From positions 12,098,501 to 12,162,500 of the forward strand of contig OY754470.1 of assembly GCA_963575645.1 (NCBI GenBank): 64,000 nt of DNA. The letters are read 5' to 3'. The translations under genes and the position numbers were made by a program. This document shows, one piece after another, positions 55,986-64,000 of the stretch. The notes under the pieces are model-generated. The model saw only the letters and a list, made by a program, of their open reading frames with translations. It did not search any database and was not told the DNA's origin. The number at the start of each line of letters is the position of its first letter. The first letter of the stretch is position 1. The stretch comes from Xanthostigma xanthostigma (Eukaryota > Arthropoda > Insecta > Raphidioptera > Raphidiidae).

Positions 55986-56618
55986 TATGGTAAGATGGTC
56001 AGAAAATTTCATAAAAACTTCAACTAGCTTAAATAAAGAAGCCCATAATTCTAAAAAAATTAAAGGATTCAACATGTTTTTTCTTTATGACTCAGAAATT
56101 CTTAACTATTTAATCTTTAATAAACACATTAGCATCAATATTTATTGTAACAATTTTATCACATACCTACCGTAAAGTTTTGAGGTTCACCCACAAGTCG
56201 ACCGGTTTCCACAATTTTTCTTGTGTAAATTCATCACTAGTTTTACACTGAAGAAGAGCACAGTAGGTACTTCTGTTGACAGCAGTCATATCCATTCTGA
56301 GCAAGTTGAGCGCATACGTACACATATCTCGACACCCTCGCATTATATTGACACTCAACATGAGTTATTGGCACACATAACCGGACATAGATGGTCGGCC
56401 GTTATGTCACGTCCCTCTGCATACACATAAATGGCTCTCTATATCTGACGCATTACATATCAGCTCTTTCTTTTATATATAGAGAAAAGTATAGATTACA
56501 ATGAATATCGATCAGTGCGCGTCTGAACATTTTTCAATACAACTGATTATTTTTTTAAATGATAAATGGGAGCGTTCAATGCTTTTTTTAGTCTCTAGAT
56601 TTGACAAAGAACCGCAAT
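55986..56618. other. Unassigned sequence
   Basis: GC-richer part 56160-56430 has open frames on both strands. It includes GTGGAAACCGGTCGACTTGT (minus), shared with about 39299-39320. No gene assigned. Confidence 0.35.
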
Positions 56619-56868
56619 CAGGGCCGTAACTAGGCACGGGCAAAAGGAGCACATGACAGGGAAGCCCCAGAAAGATAGAAAAAATTCGCATTATATCAAA
56701 AAAACTTTCAACATCTTTTTGGGAACCTGTCCGACAATAGTAGATCAACTTCCCCCTCTTTACGACTGTCCTGACAATATAGTAGTTTAATTTAATTCAT
56801 AAAATTTAGTGTAGGGGGTCCAGTGATCAGCTCTTGCCCAAAGGCCCATAGAAGCTAATACGGCCCTG
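56619..56868. mobile_element. hAT-type MITE, exact TSD, 250 bp
   Basis: Ends CAGGGCCGTA and TACGGCCCTG are exact inverted repeats, and ACCGCAAT flanks both sides (56611-56618, 56869-56876). Subterminal GGGCAAAAG and CTCTTGCCC also pair. Non-coding. Confidence 0.9.
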
Positions 56869-56876
56869 ACCGCAAT

Positions 56877-57087
56877 CATCCACCATTTTGGAGCGCACGA
56901 CTCAATTAAAATATTATATAATAGTTTTCGTAACTAAGGAAACAATTAAAAAAATAAATATCGATGACATAATAATCAAGTATATTGTCAAAAATACGTA
57001 AATAACTCAAATATACAAATTTAAAATTGAGTAAATGTTATTAATTAGTTGTGGTTTTTTGTATTGCAACCTAAAGTAATTGTTAAA
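56877..57087. other. Short unassigned stretch
   Basis: AT-rich; nothing seen. Confidence 0.4.
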
Positions 57088-57478
57088 TTTCAAAATTTTA
57101 ATAATTTTTTGTTTTGAGGTCCCCCGAATCCAAAAAACATATTTTTGGTAAAACTTTGTGCGTCTGTTTGTGTGTTGATCTGCTAGTTTGTGAGCACGAT
57201 ACAGGTCAAACGGATAAGCCGATTGAAACCAAATTTTGAGAGGATGTTTGGTATGCAAATATAAAGAGCCCTATTGTTTTTGGGGAAAATCGGCACATGC
57301 GCAGAAGAGATATATGCTATATGTAGATAACTATGGTAACAAATAGCAAATATCTACTAGCCATTACCCGCGTCACCTCACGCGATATCAGAAATTTTAT
57401 TTTCTTTATTATAGTACATCAAATGTCAACATTTTGAAGTTGGAATGGTCTCGTCGCCCAATTGGCTGGATTTTTTTT
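57088..57478 (+). repeat. Family A copy 8, internally deleted
   Basis: GTTTTGAGGTCCCCCGAATC through CGGCACATGCGCAGAAGAGA, then a jump across about 230 bp to TAACTATGGTAACAAATAGC, ACCCGCGTCACCTCACGCG and GTTGGAATGGTCTCGTCGCC. The 5' 60 bp is missing. Confidence 0.85.
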
Positions 57479-57989
57479 GTTGAAATCGATAATATCACAA
57501 ACTTGAAATTTTTTGGAGAATCTTTGGATTTCTATAAGTACTTAAAAAAATCCCAAAAATGGGTAATTTGCAATGGAATTTTAAACATAAATTATGCCGC
57601 TGCCAAGATGACGTAGATAATTATTCGTCCTGCGATTGGCTGACTAGATCTACCGTTGTATCACGCCAATTGATCTGTCTAATTGAAAGGAAAACACGAA
57701 GCAGATAATTTATAAACATCTCTTTCTATAGATAAAAAAATGTCATTATATAGCGGTTCATGTTCAGCGTTTAAAATACATGTTTCTTTAATATTCTTCT
57801 TTGCAATTAAGACGAAGGATTTATACAAAAAGTTGGTTTACTTTATTTGCTTATGTGTGAAAATAATATACCTATTTAGGAACATTGCTTATTCTTATAT
57901 TGACGCAACAATATAATATATTTTAGAAAAATCGCAGAAGAACTACACCTTTTTCAAAATTAGTAATTTTATTTCATTTTTACCAGTTT
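57479..57989. other. Unassigned sequence
   Basis: No feature recognised. Confidence 0.4.
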
Positions 57990-58075
57990 TCATAGAAAAA
58001 CCCGGGAACTGGAGGATTGCAATAGAGGTGCCATAGATACGCCATATAAACGTCGGAACCACTCGGCTATGCTTA
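57990..58075 (-). repeat. tRNA-like SINE head, degenerate
   Basis: Minus strand GCATAGCCGAGTGGTTCCGA has a Ser/Leu-type A box; CCAGTTCCCGGGTTTTTC is a decayed B box. No acceptor pairing. Confidence 0.4.
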
Positions 58076-58497
58076 AACCTAGCAAACATTTCAATTTAAT
58101 AAACATCAATGCAAAACTGCAAATAAGACATGTATTCCAGGTTTTATTTTTGTGCAATTCTAGTTTCTATGTTTCATGCAATGTAAGTACTAGCATCAAA
58201 CGGAAACTAATCAACTGTTATAAACTGAATTTGTTTTACGTTTTCTTACTATAAGTTGTTTCAGTTTTAAAACGAATCCGGTTAAAAAGTAGCCTGTACT
58301 GTAAGTTTGCTTATCAGTTGATAATGGTGATAGTGAACCAAGTTCGATCAAAATTGGTTCATCGGTTCTTGAGAAATGCCGATACAAATGACATTTTTGG
58401 AAACAAATTCTCTAATGTAGATGCGTTGTACAAAATACTCGAAAAAGTTTATAAAACCAAATCACAGAAAATTCAGCTCTGGAGTAATTTTAATAAA
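58076..58497. repeat. Unassigned with RTE-type words
   Basis: GATAGTGAACCAAGTTCGAT and AAAATTGGTTCATCGGTTC (58330-58370) are RTE-like 3'-end wording. No gene. Confidence 0.4.
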
Positions 58498-58667
58498 TAA
58501 AATTAACCTAAATTTGAAGCGAAAGATGCAATATCATAGATTCGAATTATTATAATTATTATATGTAGAAGATAGGAGAAATAGAACATAAATTACGTAT
58601 TACGGAATACGTTATCACGTAAAACTATCGTCCGTAAACCGACTTTACAGACAACCAATTTTTTTTA
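58498..58667 (+). repeat. Family B element, copy 4 (3' end only)
   Basis: CTAAATTTGAAGCGAAAGAT, ATCATAGATTCGAATTATTA, then TTACGGAATACGTTATCACG, ACTATCGTCCGTAAACCGAC and ACAGACAACCAATTTTT, identical in order to copy 1. Confidence 0.8.
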
Positions 58668-60030
58668 ACAGCATGTAAAAATCAAATAGACGAATAAATA
58701 TCTTATGTATCTAACTTTTTTAGCAAAACTCAAAAATGAAAGTCGTTCAAAGTTTAATTACATTTTTTTTTAATTTTATCTAATTAATTCAAAAGCCCGG
58801 TTAACACACGAGAAGAAATGATAGCACGAATCGGAAATGCATCCCAAAAATTTGTCGGAAGGCCCTTATCGCTACTACAAACCTGTACCAAAGCATGACT
58901 ACGACGCACGAATCTAATTATGTCCAACAAAACAGGGACAACTTCGAACAATTTCTGTGATAATGACATAACATATTTCCATAGTGACATAACATGACGC
59001 CAGAACCGACCTCAACATTTGATAAAATTTAATAAACTGTGAAAGTCTGTTTTCTTTCATTTTTGAGTTTTAATAAGAAAGTTACTTGAAATATTTTTTT
59101 TGTCTATTTGATTTCTACACGCTGCTAAGAAAAAAGAATCAACTTAAAAATCATTCTGTATATTTATTTTTGTTTACAAAATTGTGGCGAGTCTGCCTGT
59201 TTCATAAAAAACGTTCCACGAGGAAGTACACAAATGAGTGTGACCTCTAGCAGCGGTCATAGACGTCAAAACTCAAAACAAGCAGTTCTAGTAGGTACAT
59301 GGTACAAAGGTGAAACAGAGTCTAGAATGTAAATATTATGGGCAATGAATATTCTTTCCACGTTTTCAGCCAACCATTTTTATCCTTTAATACGGTTTCT
59401 GTCGTAGGATTCCTTGACCACGAGATCGAACACACAAAATATCATCCTTAGCGACTGGTTATAAAAGAAATTCACTGTAAAATGAGGTTCAATTTAAGTA
59501 AATCCCAAGAAAACGTGTTTAGAGATAAGAAAGAAAAGTAACGCAGTGGGTACATACGAGTATTATTACAACTTACACTGTATATGGGACTTAACAGAGC
59601 AATAACCATTTGGTTAGCATTGGCTATCTGTAAATGCGATGAACGGAAATTGCGAGGTGAATATTTGCAAAGTTGACTTGATAAAACTCTATATAAATTC
59701 GCAAAATACATATAACGTGTTTTATACGAATGCATCTAGAACATAGTTTACTAAACTGAAGTCCGAAAATATATTCGATGGGATCCGCGGACTCATCTTT
59801 TCTGGAAGTTGCCCAACTGTATCAAGGTTGTAAATATACAAAGCTGTACAGTTCGGCCCCCGAGAGCCGAACTGTAAGAACGATATACGGTAAACAGTAC
59901 GTATGTTGTTTATACAACATCAATACAGAAGTTAAACTTACTTATACTAAATGTTATTAAATAATTGGTATTTACATGGATTAATACATGATTTGTTTTT
60001 CATCATCATGCTTAAAGAAGTTTCACTGAA
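58668..60030. other. Unassigned sequence
   Basis: Open frames of 60-87 codons without family features. A hairpin CAGTTCGGCCCCCGAGAGCCGAACTG lies near 59849-59874. No gene assigned. Confidence 0.4.
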
Positions 60031-60548
60031 AAAAATACGGATAGGTGCGAGTAGAACTCGCGCCCTGAGGGTTCCGTACAAACTTGTAGGTATGTAAATA
60101 GTTCGTCCATTACTGGAATCGAGCCTCGAAGATTTTTCCCGCTTAGTGTAAATCATATATCGACATACGTAGCGATCAGTTTACCAACTGCAAATAAGTT
60201 TATATCTCAAAAAAATTTGTTTGTGATGTAACTACAAATTTTAGGATTTTCGTATTTTTCCCTTTACTTGTGCTAAATGACATTGCTTTGCTAAATTTCA
60301 TGATTCTTGGTCAAGGGGAAGTAGGTACCCTATAAGTTTTGATTCGAAATATGCGGCATTTTTATTGCGCCGACTTAGAGGTTTGATTTTTTCACAGCTT
60401 CAAGGGATTGCAGCGCTGAGTATTTGGTATTAATTTCAATTTGATACATCCACACGTTCCTGAGAAAAAGAGTCTTGACAGACAGACAGATGGACAACAA
60501 AGTGATCCTATAAAGGTTCCTTTTTTTTTCTTTTGAGGTACGGAACCA
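60031..60548 (-). repeat. Lepidopteran dispersed repeat, copy 2 (inverted)
   Basis: Minus strand: GGTTCCGTACCTCAAAAGAA, GTCTGTCTGTCAAGACTC, CCCCTTGACCAAGAATCATG, AGCACAAGTAAAGGGAAAAA, AAGCGGGAAAAATCTTCGAG, CGGAACCCTCAGGGCGCGAG. Same order as 16261-16830, and it shows what the middle of that copy lacks. Confidence 0.8.
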
Positions 60549-60890
60549 TAAAAACAATAAGTTATCTACTCTTCATATTTATTAATGAGTGTTCGCGACA
60601 ATTTTGTTAATTTCCAAGAGGTCCGTAGGTGAGAAATGTAAGAAAACACTGATTTGTAAGAATCCCACTTCTGCTGTGTTGTAAATCTGAAAAATTTGAT
60701 TTAAAATTCAATCAGGGTATATACCTAAATTCTAAAAATAAATAAGTAATATAAAACGATTCAGAATTTAAAATTGCTTGGTAAATCAATATATAACTTG
60801 CAACATTTAAATTTTTGTAAATATTTAGCTACTTGCCTTAGCTTGTCCCGGGTAAAGCTAACTGACCTAACATAAATCGAGATGGAAACG
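60549..60890. other. Unassigned sequence
   Basis: AT-rich; nothing recognised. Confidence 0.4.
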
Positions 60891-61223
60891 CATGGCCCCC
60901 ACATTCGATTGTGGGCCCTGTAACCAGGATCTGGGTCGCCCCCCCCCCCAACATATGCCTATTTTTCTTTGTCTTCGGACAAGAATCTTCGCAGAGTTAG
61001 AGTGGGGGAGAGTAGAGGGAGTATGTGGGGCCCGTGCGTGCTGTTGTATACAAAGTAATATCTATTTTACTCTAAACTGTTTTTATATTTAAATATTTTC
61101 ATTTATTTTGATAATAAAGCTATGATCCACTGCAAATACTTCTTGAATAAAAAAAACAGGGCCCCCTCTGAGCCCGGGCCCTGTTACCAGAGTTGCACTA
61201 GCCCCACCATTGTGGGGGCCATG
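60891..61223. mobile_element. hAT-like MITE, exact TSD, 333 bp
   Basis: Ends CATGGCCCCCACA are exact inverted 13-mers. TGGAAACG flanks both sides (60883-60890, 61224-61231). The subterminal GTGGGCCCTGTAACCAG and, inverted, GGGCCCTGTTACCAGAG also pair. The 8-bp duplication places it with hAT-like elements, although CAT is not the usual first triplet. Contains a run of nine Cs at about 60941. Confidence 0.8.
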
Positions 61224-61231
61224 TGGAAACG

Positions 61232-62309
61232 ACGCAGTAAGCTGAAAATAGTCGCATTCGTCCGGATTTACTAAGCACAATAAATTGTAAATTTCAAACC
61301 AGACCTTACAGCTAAAGAGTTTTTGTGTAACAGACAGATATGCGTATTTTCTATTTAAGACAATTACTTAAATTTATGAATGACGACTCCTAATGTTATT
61401 TACTTGCAAAGGTACAAAAATAAAATATAATATAGATAACACATATACAATATTTTTCTTATAAATGGAAAACAGAAATGATGTTCACGACATATTTAAT
61501 TTATAATTTTATTTCAACTGTCGGAAAAGTTTGTCAGCCTCCGGAATCTTTCAATTTCTTTAACTGGCATTTCTTCATCTTATTCACTGTCAAGAATTTC
61601 TGAATTTAAAATAAACTACACAGATGTTTGTGAAAAAATGCCATGAATTTATTTCCATATAGGAAATTTTTAGATTTCAAAATACAAAATCTGATTTTAA
61701 ATAATTAAAATGTTTCGAAAAATATAAAAAATCGCGTTCGAATCTTTCAGAACCAGTCTTTTACTTCTGCAATATGAAAAAGAAAAGTTGTTATTCGACA
61801 GATTTTTTTTCTTTGACTGTAAGAATACTTATCCTGTCTCAGGAATAAGTTTTGACCTTGGAAGCGACAGGTTAATTTCTTCTGTCAGTCATCATAAGGT
61901 GAATAAAAAATTCCCGTACCTATATTATACAGGAAATACAAAAGTAAAATGTAAACTCAAATCTATAATAAATATTCCTTAAAAATATATCAATTCACTA
62001 CGAAATTATAAATATATTCAGTTTGAAAATATTCCTCCCCGAATCAAAAAGAATTTTATTTTTCGGATATTAACTCATATAATATAATAAATTCTAGGGT
62101 CTAGGCTCTCATTCTATAATATTATTATTATGAGTTTAGCAGTCTATGTATGTTTGTATTTACGGATGTTCCACCGTAGCGCCTAAACTATTCATTCGAT
62201 TTTAATAAATACGGTGTCAATCGATTCGTTATTATGGTCCGGATAACATAGGCTACATTCATTTTTGAATTTTGGTCCCAGGGGTGAGCAATTTGAAAAC
62301 AAATAAAAA
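61232..62309. other. Unassigned; insect-repeat wording at 62120-62290
   Basis: 62120-62290 (TATGTTTGTATTTACGGATG, TTCCACCGTAGCGCC, CATAGGCTACATTCATTTTT) reads like the end of a common lepidopteran retroposon. The rest is AT-rich. Confidence 0.4.
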
Positions 62310-62615
62310 ATAATTTAAATAAAAACTAAGTTCAAAAACTAAAACCCGACTACTGAAAAGTATGAACCAAGAAAATATTTTCATCTGAGGATAGCCGTAG
62401 TCGTATTCCACCTTCCTTAACAAAAGAATACATTTTAACAATAGTAAGCGATCATAACCTTCAGGATAAAGTGCATCACGCTATACATCTAGAGGGCGCC
62501 ATATGACCATATATATGAGGTGACATTCGACCACGGCTATCCTCAGATGAGAATATTTTCTTGCTTCATACTTTTCAGTAGTCGAGTTTTAGTTTTTGAA
62601 CTTAATTTCTATTAA
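62310..62615. repeat. Foldback repeat, ~105-bp arms
   Basis: TAAGTTCAAAAACTAAAACC-CGACTACTGAAAAGTATGAA and TTCATCTGAGGATAGCCGTA (62325-62400) are inverted in 62523-62610 with few mismatches. The spacer contains GAGGGCGCCATATGACC. Confidence 0.8.
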
Positions 62616-63567
62616 ATACACAATTTTGCGAGGGACTTAAACAGTTCCGCGCAGCAAGCTGTTTGTATGATGTACATGTATGAAATATATCTAAATATTG
62701 ATTTTGATATGCTAAATACATCGACAAATGTAAACTACTTCAAAGAGTAAATATAATAAAACATCAAATATCAATAGAAAATGATTGGAATAGGAAAAAA
62801 CGATTTTTAGAGTTGCAAAAACTATTTATGCTATGTGGATTTCAACTGTATTGATGTTTTACTGCATCCAACTCAATTTTTATTCCCTTATTCACAGTTT
62901 CAATATGTAATTTACTGCATCTATTTTACGGTCGGTTAATAAAATTCACTGCCCGTGACATGCGAGTGACAATAAAGTTCTTAAATATCCAGTTGAACAT
63001 TCGGCAGATCACTTTGTAAGAGGTAAGTAGAATGCAACAGCTGAGGCATATCATTTTTAATCAGCCATCACGCGGCGAAAAGTATAATGACTGGCCTCAC
63101 AACGGGTGTTCTCAATAACACCATAGTGCGGGTTACCTTAGTATATGATATGTCGGATTTACAAAACATCACCATCCTATGCCCAAAATTGAGATGAAAT
63201 ATTTTTTTAAGAATTTACAGCTCTCCCTTCGATTATCTCTTGACAACACTAATATTAAAAAAGAACGGATATTTTTTTCACGGCGCTTGTTTCTATAAAC
63301 ATGTAAGCATCGTCAGAAGATTATGCTAACATGGTTAGCGAATTCAACATCGAGAAAAAAGTTTTCTGTGTTTTGTGGTTACTTTTTAACACGGTTTTAT
63401 TAGTCACTTTTCACCTACATCTAATTGTTGTATCGATTTTAAACTTTGCATACTTATTCAATTCTGTTGACAGTACAATAATATGGTACGGTCGAGCTGG
63501 TATGATGACAGAGGTGGAATGTGGTCATAGGAACTCCTCAATGGCTAACAGTTAGTCCGTCGAGTTT
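62616..63567. other. Unassigned sequence
   Basis: No gene recognised. Short words GGTGGAATGTGGTCATAGGA-ACTCC at about 63514-63538 recur past the palindromes as GGTGGTCATGGGAACTTC. Confidence 0.4.
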
Positions 63568-63733
63568 GAGCTGTTTGATTTGTCTTAATAAGTCCTTCGT
63601 CAACATATTATGTTGACGAAGGACTTATTAAGACAAGTCCTTCGTCAACATATTATGTTGACGAAGGACTTATTAAGACAAATCAAACAGCTCAAACTGC
63701 TCGTCACAATAATATTATTATTGTGACGAGCAG
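63568..63733. repeat. Cluster of nested perfect palindromes
   Basis: GAGCTGTTTGATTTGTCTTA ... CAACATA (63568-63607) is inverted exactly at the far end (to 63693). Two complete copies of GTCCTTCGTCAACATA-T-TATGTTGACGAAGGAC lie inside. A separate palindrome CTGCTCGTCACAATAAT / ATTATTGTGACGAGCAG (63697-63713, 63717-63733) follows after 3 bases. Confidence 0.9.
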
Positions 63734-64000
63734 GTCTAGTGATGGAGGTGGTCATGGGAACTTCGTTGTTACTTAGCAAGTAGCAAACAATAAATCATCC
63801 ACTTTTAATGTGGTAAATAATATTAAACTAAGAAACAGTAAAACAAATCATATTTTAAAAAATATTAAAAAAACAGGCATTTATGAGTAAAAAATAGCTA
63901 TTTTCTTTTATAGCTGTACTAGTCAACAAAAAAACAGGGTGTGCGAAAAGTAAAGCTACTAACAAATAACGCCTCCCTTTACTCACAGAAAGTATGTCGT
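63734..64000. other. Unassigned window end
   Basis: AT-rich; nothing beyond the GGTCATGGGAAC echo of 63522-63536. Confidence 0.4.

Noticed and set aside
1-64000. CRISPR array, operons or prophage
   Set aside because: No regularly spaced identical repeats with unique spacers; introns, SINEs, LTR and MITEs show a eukaryotic genome.

Overview
The window looks like AT-rich (about two-thirds A+T), gene-poor nuclear DNA of a moth or butterfly. The best taxonomic clue is a dispersed repeat that begins GGTTCCGTACCTCAAAAG and ends GCACTTGGCCGGTTTTT. I recognise it as a common lepidopteran repeat. It is present twice (16261-16830 on +, 60031-60548 on -) with related scraps elsewhere. There is nothing prokaryotic here: no operons, no RBS-led reading frames, and almost every open frame of 60-130 codons is a chance opening or a shadow inside a repeat.

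Host coding sequence is nearly absent. The best candidate is one 3'-terminal exon on + (19633-19814) with an AG acceptor, an open frame ending in an acidic tail, and AATAAA signals downstream. A second, weaker terminal-exon candidate lies at 23048-23122, and an uncertain two-part frame at 12920-13349 on -.

Three transposon proteins can be recognised from broken fragments: a restriction-like-endonuclease domain of an R2-type LINE (4702-5062, +), the C-terminus of a Ty3/gypsy integrase followed by a polypurine tract and a probable 3' LTR (52084-52840, -), and the C-terminal dimerisation block of a hAT transposase (51234-51359, -) inside an element with an exact 8-bp target duplication.

The rest is a mosaic of non-autonomous elements. 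hAT-type: 1-213, 11270-11800, 24227-25208, 27572-28148, 40713-40931, 50804-51598, 56619-56868, 60891-61223. piggyBac-type with TTAA: 37391-37680. Tc1/mariner or pogo-like: 10343-10431, 33217-33829, 46319-46701. tRNA-derived SINEs or SINE heads: 13937-14271, 18670-18741, 29696-29945, 41464-41520, 49213-49606, 49877-50286, 57990-58075. Foldback elements: 3791-4363, 20001-20147, 22404-22780, 35031-35085, 41209-41338, 62310-62615, 63568-63733. I could not classify several families that are multi-copy within the window; they are labelled A (at least 8 copies, ~650 bp), B, C, D, E and G.

Region by region: 1-5 kb holds truncated elements, a foldback and the R2-like remnant. 5-10.3 kb is dominated by family A in both orientations. 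10-19 kb has hAT-like, SINE and tandem-repeat material. 19.6-20.5 kb has the terminal exon followed at once by a long hairpin and a ~97-bp tandem array. 21-31 kb has families G, B, C and A nested with hAT elements. 31-43 kb has simple arrays plus Tc1-, piggyBac- and hAT-type MITEs. 43-52.9 kb has families B/C nested, SINEs, the hAT element and the gypsy remnant. 53-64 kb has scattered MITEs, family A/B/G copies, the inverted lepidopteran repeat and terminal palindromes. The most unusual recurrent signal is a hammerhead-ribozyme-core-like motif shared by several otherwise different repeats.
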